Assembly: GCF_914271485.1 (NCBI RefSeq)
Contig: NZ_CAJZAG010000007.1
Coordinates: 124,001-188,000, forward strand
DNA: 64,000 bases
Direction of reading: 5' to 3'
Origin: Cupriavidus pampae
GTDB lineage: Bacteria > Pseudomonadota > Gammaproteobacteria > Burkholderiales > Burkholderiaceae
The translations under genes were made by a program, and so were the position numbers. A model generated the notes under the pieces. It was not told where the DNA came from. It did no database searches and saw only the letters and a list, made by a program, of their open reading frames with translations. Every line of letters begins with the position of its first letter. Position 1 is the stretch's first letter. Shown piece by piece: positions 6,734 through 15,560 of the stretch.

Positions 6734-8638
6734 ATGTCCGACGCGTCAAACGAGAGCAAGAACTCCAATAACATCCTCTGGCGCGCGACACTTGCGCTAG
6801 CCATCGTCGCGGCGCTTGGCGCCTGCGGTACGACCGACAAAGCTGCCGACGGTAGCGCCGCGCAGACTGCCGCCCCGAGCACCGCGCCAGCCGCAGCTCC
6901 CGCAGCTGCGCTGCCGGCCGCGCCCGAGGTCGCTTCGGGCTATCGCCCGGGGATGACCACCACATACGGCCAGCGCCATATGGCCGCAGCGGCCAACCCG
7001 TTGGCCACCGAAGCAGGGCGCGAAATCCTGCGTGCCGGCGGCTCCGCGATCGATGCGGCCATCGCGATGCAGGCCGTGCTCACACTGGTCGAACCGCAGG
7101 CCACCGGCATCGGCGGCGGCGCGTTCATCATGTATTGGGACGGCAAGCGCGTGCAGGCCTTCGATGGCCGCGAAACCGCGCCAGCCGGCGCCACCGAAAA
7201 CCTGTTTATGCGCCCCGACGGCAAGCCGATGGAGTTTTCCGAAGGGCAGATCGGCGGCCGCTCGGTCGGCACGCCCGGCGTGCTGCGCGCGCTCGAGATG
7301 GCGCACCGCCAGCATGGTCGCCTGCCATGGGCGCGCCTGTTCCAGCGCGCGATCACGCTGGCCGACAGCGGCTTCCCGATGTCGCAACGGCTCTACACGC
7401 AGGTGGCCGCGGACAAGTTCATGGGCGGCTCGCCGGAAATGACGGCTTACTTCCTCGATGCCCAAGGCAAGGCCAAGCCGGTTGGCACGATGATCAAGAA
7501 CCCGCAACTCGCGCAGACACTGCGCGATATCGCGCGGCGCGGGCCGAACGCGCTCTACACCGGCCAGATCGCGCAGGAGATCGTCACCAAGGTCAACGGC
7601 CATCCGAATCCGGGCAGCCTCTCGGCCAAGGACCTGATGCAATACAAGGCCGTCGAGCGCAAGCCCGTGTGCACCGACTACAAGCAATGGAAGGTGTGCG
7701 GCATGCCGCCGCCGTCGTCGGGCGGCATCGCCATCGCGCAGATCCTCGGCACGCTCGAAGCGCTCGAGAAGCGTGACCCGCGCTATGCGCTCGCGAGCCT
7801 CCAGCCGCGTCAGGTCAATACGCCCGCGCTGCTCGAAGCGGACCCGCTCGCGGTGCACGCGATCTCCGAGGCCGATCGCCTGGCCTACGCCGATCGCGGC
7901 CTCTACGTGGCCGACGCGGACTTCGTGCCGGTGGATGTGGCCGGCCTCGTCAGCCCGGCCTATCTGGCCGAGCGCGCCGCGCTGATCGGTGACAAGAGCA
8001 TGGGCAAGGCGCAACCGGGCGTGCCAGCGGGCACCAAAGTGGCGTTCGCACCGGACCGCTCGCCGCCGCGCATCTCCACCTCGCAGATCGTCGCAGTGGA
8101 CGATCGCGGCGGTGCGATCTCGATGACCACCACGATCGAATCGTATTTCGGTTCGCACATCATGGTGCGCGGCTTTATGCTCAACAACGAGCTGACCGAC
8201 TTCTCGTTCACGCCGAGCGAAAACGGCAAGCCCGTGGCCAACCGTGTGCAGCCCGGCAAGCGCCCGCGCTCGTCGATGGCACCGACGCTCGTATTCGATC
8301 GCCAGAGCGGCCGTCTGGTCGCCACGCTCGGCTCGCCCGGCGGCTCGCAGATCATCGAGTACGTGTCGAAGACGGTCGTCGGCCTGCTCGACTGGAACAT
8401 GGACGTGCAGAGCGCGGTAGGCATGGGCAACTTCGGCAGCCGCAATGGGCCGACGGAGCTCGAGAAGGGACTGGTGTCGCCGCAGTTGGCCGAAGCACTG
8501 CGTCAGCGTGGCCATCAGGTGGCGGAGATCGAGATGACCAGCGGCACGCAGGCCATCATGCGCAAGACGCGTGACGGCAAGCCGGTCTGGGCCGGCGGCG
8601 CGGACCCGCGCCGTGAGGGTGTGGCGCTGGCGGATTAA
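6734..8638 (+). CDS. ggt: Gamma-glutamyltransferase, predicted lipoprotein
   Basis: 634 residues. The enzyme transfers or hydrolyses the gamma-glutamyl group of glutathione. Residues 15-31 form a hydrophobic segment ending LGAC, so the precursor is probably lipidated at Cys31 and anchored in the cell envelope; an Ala/Pro linker follows. The core starts near GQRHMAAAANPLATEAG. The autocatalytic site is TTTIESYFGS, with the nucleophilic Thr expected at residue 465, at the start of the small subunit. PGSGGS-like oxyanion residues appear in PPPSSGGIAIAQILG and GSPGGSQII. AGGAGAGC before the ATG supports the start. The gene stands alone. Confidence 0.93.
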   Translation: MSDASNESKNSNNILWRATLALAIVAALGACGTTDKAADGSAAQTAAPSTAPAAAPAAALPAAPEVASGYRPGMTTTYGQRHMAAAANPLATEAGREILRAGGSAIDAAIAMQAVLTLVEPQATGIGGGAFIMYWDGKRVQAFDGRETAPAGATENLFMRPDGKPMEFSEGQIGGRSVGTPGVLRALEMAHRQHGRLPWARLFQRAITLADSGFPMSQRLYTQVAADKFMGGSPEMTAYFLDAQGKAKPVGTMIKNPQLAQTLRDIARRGPNALYTGQIAQEIVTKVNGHPNPGSLSAKDLMQYKAVERKPVCTDYKQWKVCGMPPPSSGGIAIAQILGTLEALEKRDPRYALASLQPRQVNTPALLEADPLAVHAISEADRLAYADRGLYVADADFVPVDVAGLVSPAYLAERAALIGDKSMGKAQPGVPAGTKVAFAPDRSPPRISTSQIVAVDDRGGAISMTTTIESYFGSHIMVRGFMLNNELTDFSFTPSENGKPVANRVQPGKRPRSSMAPTLVFDRQSGRLVATLGSPGGSQIIEYVSKTVVGLLDWNMDVQSAVGMGNFGSRNGPTELEKGLVSPQLAEALRQRGHQVAEIEMTSGTQAIMRKTRDGKPVWAGGADPRREGVALAD

Positions 8639-8817
8639 AAACAGAACGGCGCGGGCAGCATCGCTGCCCTCGCCTCAACAGACCCCCCAGACCACAGCCG
8701 TCCCGCTATCTTGTTCAGCTACATGCGGCGCGGTTTCGGCTGCCCGTCAGACGACGGTTAAATCAATACGGCAGAGAACAATCGATGCCTCAGGCATGCC
8801 GCCCGAGGCCATCAACT

Positions 8818-9819
8818 TCAGGCATCCAGCTTCACGCCCGAGGACTTCACCACTTCAGCCCAGCGCTTCTCTTCAGTCACAAACCACTTGTTGGTTTCCG
8901 GCGGCGTCATCGTCACCACTTCCGCGCCCTGACCCGCGAGCTGCGCGCGAATCTCGGGCGTGCGGATGATGCGGATGAGCTCGGCGCTCAGGCGCGCGAC
9001 GATCGCATCGGGCATGCCCTTCGGTGCCATCACGCCTTGCCACGTACCCGATTCGAAGTTCGCCACGCCTTGCTCGGCGATGGTCGGCACCTGACCGACC
9101 AGCGGCATGCGCGTCTTCTTCGATACGGCCAGCAGCTTGAGCTTGCCAGCCTGCACCTGCGGCAGCGTGGCCAGCATGCCGTTCATCAGCACCTGTGCGG
9201 TACCGCCGACGGTATCGGCAATCGCTTGCGCGCCACCCTTGTACGGCACGTATTGCCATGCGGCGCCGGTCGCCTGCTGCACGGCCACACCGGCCAGATG
9301 CGGCGCGCTGCCGATGGCCGTCACGGCGAAGTTCAGCGTCTGCTTGTGCGACAGCGCAACCAGTTCCTTGAGGTTGTTGGCCGGCACGCTCGGATGCACG
9401 ACCAGCAGGTGCGGCGAGTAGGCCAGCATCGCCACGCCCTTGAGGTCCTTGTCCGGGCTGAAGGTCAGCTTGGTGTAGACCGACGGGCTGATGGCCAGTG
9501 CACCCACATCGCACAGCAGCAGCGTGTGGTTGTCGGAGCCTTGCTGCGCAACCATCGCGGCGCCGATATTGCCGTTGGCGCCGGGGCGGTTATCCACCAC
9601 GATCGGCTGGCCAAGCGCTTCGCCGAGTTGCTTGCTGATCAAGCGGGCGATGATGTCGGACGAACCACCGGCGGGGTAGGGCACGACCAGGCGGATCGGG
9701 CGGGTCGGCCATTTCTCTTCGGCCCAGGCGGACATCGGGACCATCAGGCCAGAGGTGCCAAGCGTACCCAGGGCGGCGAGGCCCGAAGCCTGGCCGAGGA
9801 AGCGGCGGCGTGCGTTCAT
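8818..9819 (-). CDS. Bug-family (TctC-like) periplasmic solute-binding protein
   Basis: 333 residues from the ATG at 9819 (MNARRRFLGQ), chosen for GGAGA upstream and the signal peptide; the longer frame adds 20 unconvincing residues. A Tat-like N-terminus (RRRFLG) ends near SAWAEEKWP. The family signature RPIRLVVPYPAGGSSD follows, then IVVDNRPGANGNIG. Bug proteins bind small carboxylates for tripartite tricarboxylate transporters. No TctA/TctB genes are adjacent, as for most of the many Bug paralogs in Burkholderiales, so the ligand is unknown. Confidence 0.92.
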   Translation of the reverse strand: MNARRRFLGQASGLAALGTLGTSGLMVPMSAWAEEKWPTRPIRLVVPYPAGGSSDIIARLISKQLGEALGQPIVVDNRPGANGNIGAAMVAQQGSDNHTLLLCDVGALAISPSVYTKLTFSPDKDLKGVAMLAYSPHLLVVHPSVPANNLKELVALSHKQTLNFAVTAIGSAPHLAGVAVQQATGAAWQYVPYKGGAQAIADTVGGTAQVLMNGMLATLPQVQAGKLKLLAVSKKTRMPLVGQVPTIAEQGVANFESGTWQGVMAPKGMPDAIVARLSAELIRIIRTPEIRAQLAGQGAEVVTMTPPETNKWFVTEEKRWAEVVKSSGVKLDA

Positions 9820-9947
9820 TGTATGTCTCCAGTAACGCTTATCATCAGTTGTCGTATGACAAGAGTCGTCGTACAACATTGGTCGCGAGTGTAGTCGCGT
9901 TTCCGGGGCCGGTCTATTAGGGATTTACGCTTATCCATAAAGCGAAA

Positions 9948-9969
9948 ATGGGCATCCGGGGATGCCCAT
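9948..9969 (-). terminator. Intrinsic terminator after the phosphotransferase gene
   Basis: Perfect inverted repeat ATGGGCATCC / GGATGCCCAT with a 2-base centre (four unpaired bases in practice). On the minus strand it is followed by TTTTCGCTTT. It lies about 35 bases past the stop of the phosphotransferase gene. Confidence 0.75.
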
Positions 9970-10002
9970 GCGGCTGATCAGTTGTCTGATGACATTTGCT
10001 GG

Positions 10003-11079
10003 CTACTGCTGCGCCTTCTGCGCGTAGACCCAACCCATCTCCGCCATTGGTCGCGCCCGCTTGCCCGCGTCGGTGGCCTGTGCCGATGACGCCGTGCCAT
10101 CCACCACCCGCTTCATGATCCCCTGCAGGATCCCGGCAATGCGGAACATGCTGAACGCAAGGTAAAAATTCCAGTCACCGGTAATCGGTCGCCCGGTCCG
10201 TTGCTCGTACAGGCGTCGGTATGTCGCTTCGTCGGGAATCCCCAGTCCCGCATGATCGAGCCCCGCAATGCCGCGAAACTGCCCGGGCGCGATATGCCAG
10301 CTCATGCAGTGATAGCCGAAATCCGCCATCGGATGCCCCAGCGTGGACAACTCCCAGTCCAGCACCGCCAGCACGCGCGGCTCGGTAGGGTGGAACATCA
10401 GGTTGTCGAGCCGGTAGTCGCCATGCACGATGCTCGTGAGCGCATCGGCATCGGCCGGAATATGCGAGGGCAACCACGCCATCAGATTGTCCATCGCGGG
10501 AATCGACTCGGTCTCCGACAGCTTGTACTGCTTGGTCCAGCGCTCGATCTGCCGTTGGAAGTAATTGCCGGGCTTGCCGTAATCGGCCAGGCCGATCGCG
10601 CGGTAATCCGCGCTATGCAGCGCCGCGATGACGCGGTTCATCTCGTCATAGATCGCGGCCCGCTCGGCGCGCGACATATCGGGTAGCGACTGATCCCACA
10701 GCACGCGGCCCGCGACGAACTCCATGATGTAGAACGCGCGGCCGATGACCGATTCGTCCTCGCACAGCGCGAACATGCGTGCCACCGGCACATCGGTGCC
10801 GGCCAGCGCCGCCATGACGCGATACTCGCGCTCGATCGCATGTGCCGACGGCAGCAGCTTCTCGCGCGGACCGGGCTTGGCGCGCATCACGTAGGTCTGC
10901 CCCGGCGTGAGCAGCTTGAAGGTGGGATTCGACTGCCCGCCCTTGAACTGCTCCACCGTCAGCGGTCCGGCAAAACCTTCCACATGCGTGCGCATCCAGG
11001 CCTCGAGCGCATCGACGTCGAAGCGCTGCTGATCGGCCACCGGCCGCGTGCCCTCAAATTGCGAAACGTTGCTGCTCAT
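10003..11079 (-). CDS. APH-fold phosphotransferase (ACAD10/11-kinase or LvaA-like)
   Basis: 358 residues of the aminoglycoside phosphotransferase/choline kinase fold. GGQSNPTFKLL and YVMRAKPGP mark the N-lobe nucleotide site. IVHGDYRLDNLMF contains the catalytic loop Asp and Asn, and AVLDWELSTLGHPMADFGY the metal-binding Asp. The same domain is fused to acyl-CoA dehydrogenase in animal ACAD10/11 and acts as a 4-hydroxyacyl-CoA kinase (LvaA) in the Pseudomonas levulinate pathway. The neighbouring enoyl-CoA hydratase and hydroxyacyl-CoA dehydrogenase fit a role in acyl-CoA metabolism rather than drug resistance. CGGAGACACC before the ATG matches the leader of the acyl-CoA dehydrogenase at 167. 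Confidence 0.85.
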   Translation of the reverse strand: MSSNVSQFEGTRPVADQQRFDVDALEAWMRTHVEGFAGPLTVEQFKGGQSNPTFKLLTPGQTYVMRAKPGPREKLLPSAHAIEREYRVMAALAGTDVPVARMFALCEDESVIGRAFYIMEFVAGRVLWDQSLPDMSRAERAAIYDEMNRVIAALHSADYRAIGLADYGKPGNYFQRQIERWTKQYKLSETESIPAMDNLMAWLPSHIPADADALTSIVHGDYRLDNLMFHPTEPRVLAVLDWELSTLGHPMADFGYHCMSWHIAPGQFRGIAGLDHAGLGIPDEATYRRLYEQRTGRPITGDWNFYLAFSMFRIAGILQGIMKRVVDGTASSAQATDAGKRARPMAEMGWVYAQKAQQ

Positions 11080-11138
11080 GGTGTCTCCGTAAGTCTTGTG
11101 TTTGTCCCGAGCCGGCCGTTCCCGATTGGGTGATGGCG

Positions 11139-11918
11139 TTACCGGTACTTCGGCTTGCGCTTCTCGAGAAACGCGCCGATGCCTTCACCCGCGTCGGCGT
11201 GATGCAGCGCGGAGACAAAGCTGTCGCGCTCCGCGGTCAGGTGTTCCGTCAACGTGGCGCTGCCGGCATGATTGATCAGCGCCTTGATGCCGCGAATCGC
11301 ATTCGGCGATTCCTTCGCGAGGCCTTCGGCCAGACGTGTCGCTTCCACGAGCGCCTGCCCCGGCGGTACCACGCGATTGACGATGCCGAACTGCGCCAGC
11401 CGCGCGGGATCGATGGGTTTGCCTTCCATCATGAATTCGCTCGCAAGCTGGCGCGGCAGCATGCGCGCCAGCTCGTACGAGCCACCACCATCGGGCGTCA
11501 GGCCCACCTTGACGTACGCCATCACGAACTTCGCGTCGCTCGCCGCCACCACGAAATCGCACGCGAGCGCGAGCGAGAAGCCGGCGCCCGCGGCGGGGCC
11601 CTCGACCGCGGCAATCACGGGCTTCGGAAACGCATGCAGCGTTTCGATCCAGTGGTTCAGCGTCTCGATGCTCTCCGCCTGCACCGAAGGCGGCTTGGCG
11701 CGATTGCCGAGCAGCCGGTTCAGGTTGCCCCCCGCGCAAAACACGCCATCGGCACCGGTAAAGATCACGGCTCGGATCGCGTCGTCGCGCGCGGCCACGT
11801 CGAGCGCTTCGTGCGACGCGGCGTAGATGTCCGGATGCAGTGCGTTGCGGGCCTCGGGGTTGGAGATGGTAAGGATCAGCGTCCCATCGACGCGTTCGGA
11901 AAGCAGTTGGGCAGTCAT
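11139..11918 (-). CDS. Enoyl-CoA hydratase/isomerase family protein
   Basis: 259 residues starting MTAQLLSERVDGTLILT. The crotonase signatures are NPEARNALHPDIY, FCAGGNLNRL (first oxyanion-hole segment) and AAVEGPAAGAGFSLALACD (second). TPDGGGSYELARMLP has an Asp rather than Glu at the position usually carrying the second catalytic acid, so isomerase or atypical hydratase activity is possible. It is 59 bases upstream of the phosphotransferase gene on the same strand, so the two are probably co-transcribed. A terminator separates it from the dehydrogenase gene further upstream. Confidence 0.88.
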   Translation of the reverse strand: MTAQLLSERVDGTLILTISNPEARNALHPDIYAASHEALDVAARDDAIRAVIFTGADGVFCAGGNLNRLLGNRAKPPSVQAESIETLNHWIETLHAFPKPVIAAVEGPAAGAGFSLALACDFVVAASDAKFVMAYVKVGLTPDGGGSYELARMLPRQLASEFMMEGKPIDPARLAQFGIVNRVVPPGQALVEATRLAEGLAKESPNAIRGIKALINHAGSATLTEHLTAERDSFVSALHHADAGEGIGAFLEKRKPKYR

Positions 11919-11973
11919 GGCAGCCTCTGTACTCGGTGCTGTGAAGGGATGTAAGGGAGGGCGCAAACAAAAA

Positions 11974-12001
11974 GGGCGCCCCGTGTCTCGTCGGGGCGCC
12001 C
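11974..12001 (-). terminator. Intrinsic terminator after the 3-hydroxyacyl-CoA dehydrogenase gene
   Basis: Perfect 10-base stem GGGCGCCCCG / CGGGGCGCCC around an 8-base loop. On the minus strand it is followed by TTTTTGTTTG. It lies 5 bases past the dehydrogenase stop, so the downstream crotonase gene probably has its own promoter or depends on read-through. Confidence 0.85.
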
Positions 12002-12006
12002 GGAGA

Positions 12007-13530
12007 TCAGGCTTCTTCGCTCAGCAGCGACAGGCCAAGGCCCGCGCGGCGCCACAGCCACGGGCTCGGGCGATAGCGCATGTCGCCGGTCAGGCGATCG
12101 AGGTTGCGCAGCACCTCGACGATCACGTCGGGGCCAATCGCATCGCCGAGCGCCAGCGGACCCTTCGGATACCCGAGGCCCAGGTTCACCGCGAGGTCGA
12201 TATCGGTCGGCGTGGCAATGCGTTGTTGCGCGATGTCGCTGGCGATATTGACGATGGTGCTGACGATGCGCTGTGCCACAAAGCCAGCCGAATCGCGAAT
12301 CACGGTTACGGGCACGCCATCGCTGCCGAACAATCCGTGCGCGGCTTCGCGCGCGGCGGCGGTCGTGGCGGGCGTGGTCATCAGCGTGCGGCGCTTGGTC
12401 GCTTCGAACGGCAGCAGCGTGTCGATGGCGATGGTGCGGGTGGCATCGAGGCCTTCCATCAGCGCGGCCGAGGTGGCGTCGAGGCCGAGCGGCGTGACGA
12501 CGATCAGCGCATCGGCGGACGGTGCGTTGCCGGCTTCCGGCGCGATACCCAGCGCGGTCAGCAGCTTCAAGGTCATCGCATGGCCACGCTCGTTCGCGCG
12601 GCTGACCCATACGCTAGCGGGGCGCGCCGAGGGCACGGCCACCGCGGCGGGCACCTGCTTCTGCCCGTCCACGTACGCGTAGAAACCGCCGCCCGACTTG
12701 CGGCCGAGCAGACCGCCGACCGAACGCAGCGCCGTGATCGGCGACGGACGATAGCGCGGTTCCTGATAGAACTGGTTGTAGATCGACTCCATCACTGGAT
12801 GCGACACATCGAGTCCGGTCAGATCCATCAGCTCGAACGGGCCCATACGGAAGCCAGCCTGCTCCCGCATGATGTTGTCGATATCGGCAAACGACGCCAC
12901 GCCTTCCTGCGCGACCTTGAGGCCTTCGATATTCATGCCACGACCGGCATGGTTCACGATAAAGCCTGGCATATCCTTGCAGCGCACCGGCGTGTGGCCC
13001 ATGCGGCGCGACAGCGTCATCAGCGCATCGCCCACGGCGGGGTCGCCGGACAGGCCGTCGATCACCTCGACCACCTTCATCAGCGGCACCGGATTGAAGA
13101 AGTGATAGCCCGTCACGCGGCCGGGATGCTTCGCGCCAACGGCAATCGCGGTAATCGACAGCGACGACGTGTTCGATGCGATGATCGCGTCGGGACGCAG
13201 GATGGCCTCGAGCTTCGCCACGAGGTCGCGCTTCACGTCCAGCTTCTCGACGATGGCCTCGAGCACCATGTCGCACGGCGCGAGGTCTTCCAGCGCCGTG
13301 CACGGATTGACGCGCGCGAGCGCGGCTTCCGCATCGGTGGCACTGATCTTGCCTTTATCCGCTAATTTGGTGAACGTATCCTGAAGATATTGACGCGCCG
13401 CGGCGACGGCCTGCGGGTTGGTGTCGAACAGATTGACGGTCAGGCCGGCCTGCGCGGCAATCTGGGCAATGCCACGGCCCATCGCGCCGGTGCCGACGAT
13501 GCCGAGTGTATCGATCGAGAAGTTGCTCAT
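12007..13530 (-). CDS. paaH: 3-hydroxyacyl-CoA dehydrogenase (PaaH/PaaC type)
   Basis: 507 residues, the length of PaaH-type enzymes that carry a Rossmann domain and two C-terminal dehydrogenase domains. The NAD site is LGIVGTGAMGRGIAQIAAQAG. The catalytic motifs are IIASNTSSLSITAIA and RVTGYHFFNPVPLMKVVEV, including the catalytic His. KDMPGFIVNHAGRGMNIEG and the C-terminal FVAQRIVSTIVNIASD are the paired C-terminal domains. It oxidises 3-hydroxyacyl-CoA to 3-oxoacyl-CoA with NAD. No other phenylacetate genes are adjacent, so a general beta-oxidation role is as likely as 3-hydroxyadipyl-CoA oxidation. Confidence 0.88.
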   Translation of the reverse strand: MSNFSIDTLGIVGTGAMGRGIAQIAAQAGLTVNLFDTNPQAVAAARQYLQDTFTKLADKGKISATDAEAALARVNPCTALEDLAPCDMVLEAIVEKLDVKRDLVAKLEAILRPDAIIASNTSSLSITAIAVGAKHPGRVTGYHFFNPVPLMKVVEVIDGLSGDPAVGDALMTLSRRMGHTPVRCKDMPGFIVNHAGRGMNIEGLKVAQEGVASFADIDNIMREQAGFRMGPFELMDLTGLDVSHPVMESIYNQFYQEPRYRPSPITALRSVGGLLGRKSGGGFYAYVDGQKQVPAAVAVPSARPASVWVSRANERGHAMTLKLLTALGIAPEAGNAPSADALIVVTPLGLDATSAALMEGLDATRTIAIDTLLPFEATKRRTLMTTPATTAAAREAAHGLFGSDGVPVTVIRDSAGFVAQRIVSTIVNIASDIAQQRIATPTDIDLAVNLGLGYPKGPLALGDAIGPDVIVEVLRNLDRLTGDMRYRPSPWLWRRAGLGLSLLSEEA

Positions 13531-13684
13531 GATTCGTCCAGAAAGGTGTGGTTAAATTAGCACGATCGTACGTTTTTTGCACTCGGCGCCGGCCCGTACT
13601 TTGGTACGTGGCGTGCGCTGATCGGCCAAAGTGCGTCAGACAGAGCGCGCAGAAGCGCCGCCTATTCACGATAAGGAGAGAGAC

Positions 13685-14326
13685 ATGCTCAAGCTATGCG
13701 GATTCGCCGCCAGCAACTATTACAACAAGGTCAAGCTGGTGTTGCTGGAAAAGAATTTGCCATTCGAGGAAGAACTGGCATGGGTGGGCGAGACCGACAA
13801 GTTGGCCTCGCCGATGGGCAAGGTGCCCTACATGATGACCGATGCGGGACCGCTGTGCGAATCGGAGACGCTCGCGGAGTACATCGAAGCCACCTATCCG
13901 CAGCATGCGCTGCTGCCGACCGATTCCTATCAGGCCTGCAAGGTACGCGAGCTCGTGACCTTTATTGAGCTCTATCTGGAACTGACCGCGCGCGAGCTAT
14001 ACCCGGAGGCATTCTTCGGCAACAAGGTCAGCGACAACGTCAAGGCGCGTCAGCAAAAGCTGTTCGAACGCTATGTGCCGGGCTTTGCGGCACTCGCGAA
14101 GTTCTCGCCGTATATCGCCGGCGATACGTTCACGCTGGCCGATTGCGCGGCGATCTGCCATCTGCCGCTCGTGTCGTCCGCGACGAAGATCATCTATGGG
14201 CGCGACGTGCTGGCGGATCTGCCGGTGAAGGATTATCTGAAGCGCATGGGCGAACGACCCACGGTGCAGAAGGTCATGGCCGATCGCAAGGTCAATGCCG
14301 AAGCGATGATGGCCCGCTACGCCTGA
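13685..14326 (+). CDS. Glutathione S-transferase family protein
   Basis: 213 residues from ATG 13685, supported by AAGGAGAGAGAC immediately upstream. The thioredoxin-like N-domain reads MLKLCGFAASNYYNKVKLVL, with GKVPYM and ESETLAEYIE, the cis-Pro and glutathione-binding segments. The helical C-domain includes YIAGDTFTLADCAA, the GST N-capping box. It is divergent from the 3-hydroxyacyl-CoA dehydrogenase gene across about 150 bases. The substrate is unknown. Confidence 0.92.
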   Translation: MLKLCGFAASNYYNKVKLVLLEKNLPFEEELAWVGETDKLASPMGKVPYMMTDAGPLCESETLAEYIEATYPQHALLPTDSYQACKVRELVTFIELYLELTARELYPEAFFGNKVSDNVKARQQKLFERYVPGFAALAKFSPYIAGDTFTLADCAAICHLPLVSSATKIIYGRDVLADLPVKDYLKRMGERPTVQKVMADRKVNAEAMMARYA

Positions 14327-14340
14327 GCGGGCCATCATCG
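14304..14340. terminator. Long bidirectional hairpin overlapping the GST stop codon
   Basis: A perfect 15-base stem, CGATGATGGCCCGCT / AGCGGGCCATCATCG, with a 7-base loop that contains most of the GST stop codon. It sits between two converging genes. There is no strong T-run, so termination efficiency is uncertain, but the stem is exceptional and includes the last coding codons. Confidence 0.65.
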
Positions 14341-14356
14341 TTGTCGCGGAAATCCG

Positions 14357-15523
14357 TCAGATGCGGGCGAGACGCTCCAGCGCCAGCGCGAGCGTCTCTT
14401 CCTTCTTCGCGAAGCAGAACCGCACCACGCCCGACTCGCGCGTCTGCGAGTAGAACGCCGACACCGGAATCGCCGCCACGCCGATCTCGCGCGTGAGCCA
14501 CATCGAGAAGTCGGCTTCGCTCATATCCGAAATCGCCGAATAGTCCACGCACTGGAAGTACGTGCCATCCGACGGCAGCAGCTTGAAGCGCGTGGTGGCC
14601 AGCCCGGTGCGGAAGAAATCGCGCTTGGCCTGATAGAACGCGGCCAGCTCCAGATACGGCTTGGGATCGGCCATATAGTCGGCCAACCCGTGCTGCACCG
14701 GCGTGTTCACGGTGAACACGTTGAACTGGTGCACCTTGCGGAATTCCGCGCTGAGCGCCGCCGGCGCGGCCACGAATCCGACCTTCCAGCCCGTCACGTG
14801 ATAGGTCTTGCCGAAGCTCGACACCACGAAGCTGCGGCGCGCGAGTTCCGGATGGCGCGCGACCGATTCGTGACGCTGGCCGTCGTAGACCATGTGCTCG
14901 TACACCTCGTCCGACAGCACGAGGATGTCGGTGCCGGCCAGCAGATCGGCCAGCTGGTTCATGTCCTCGGTACGCCAGATCGTCCCGGTGGGATTGTGCG
15001 GCGTGTTGATGAGGATCATGCGTGTGCGCGGCGTGATCGCGGCAGCCAGCTTGTCGAACGGAATGCGGAACGCGGGCGCTTCCAGTTCCACGGGCACCAC
15101 GGTGCCGCCGGCCAGCTCGATCGACGGGATATAGCTGTCGTAGCACGGCTCCAGCACGATCACCTCGTCGCCCGGATGCACCGCGCAGAGGATCGCGGTG
15201 ATCAGCGCCTGCGTGGCCCCCGCGGTGATCGTGATCTCGCTGTTGGCGTCGTACGTGCGGCCGTACAGCGTGGCGATCTTGTTCGCAATGGCTTCGCGCA
15301 GCTTCGGCACGCCGGCCATCGGCGGATACTGGTTATGGCCCGCGCGCATGGCGCCGGTCACCGCATCGACGATACGCGGATCGCAATCGAAATCGGGAAA
15401 GCCCTGGCCCAGGTTGACCGCGTTCTTCTCGGCGGCCAGCGCCGACATCACGGTGAAGATCGTGGTGCCCACATTCGGCAGGCGTGACAGCGGAGGCGTA
15501 AGCGGGGCGAGAGTCGAGTCCAT
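14357..15523 (-). CDS. Pyridoxal-phosphate aminotransferase (YbdL/methionine aminotransferase type)
   Basis: 388 residues. The class I aminotransferase fold is clear: VGTTIFTVMSALAAEKNAVNLGQGFPDFD opens as in E. coli YbdL, NTPHNPTGTIW binds PLP, and SSFGKTYHVTGWKVGF carries the Schiff-base Lys. FCFAKKEETL near the end includes the substrate-carboxylate Arg region (VVRFCF). Methionine and aromatic amino acids are typical substrates of the family. ATG 15523 matches the family length; ATG 15559, one base after the stop of the upstream PIN gene, would add 12 residues and suggests translational coupling. Confidence 0.88.
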   Translation of the reverse strand: MDSTLAPLTPPLSRLPNVGTTIFTVMSALAAEKNAVNLGQGFPDFDCDPRIVDAVTGAMRAGHNQYPPMAGVPKLREAIANKIATLYGRTYDANSEITITAGATQALITAILCAVHPGDEVIVLEPCYDSYIPSIELAGGTVVPVELEAPAFRIPFDKLAAAITPRTRMILINTPHNPTGTIWRTEDMNQLADLLAGTDILVLSDEVYEHMVYDGQRHESVARHPELARRSFVVSSFGKTYHVTGWKVGFVAAPAALSAEFRKVHQFNVFTVNTPVQHGLADYMADPKPYLELAAFYQAKRDFFRTGLATTRFKLLPSDGTYFQCVDYSAISDMSEADFSMWLTREIGVAAIPVSAFYSQTRESGVVRFCFAKKEETLALALERLARI

Positions 15524-15560
15524 ATAACCGTGTGGGAGGGGTAGCGATGTGCCCGCCATT

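Noticed and set aside
13560-13573. ACGATCGT palindrome in the gap between the hydroxyacyl-CoA dehydrogenase and GST genes
   Set aside because: Resembles TetR-type operators of fatty-acid regulators, but only 8 bases are symmetrical and such a motif is expected by chance in GC-rich DNA.
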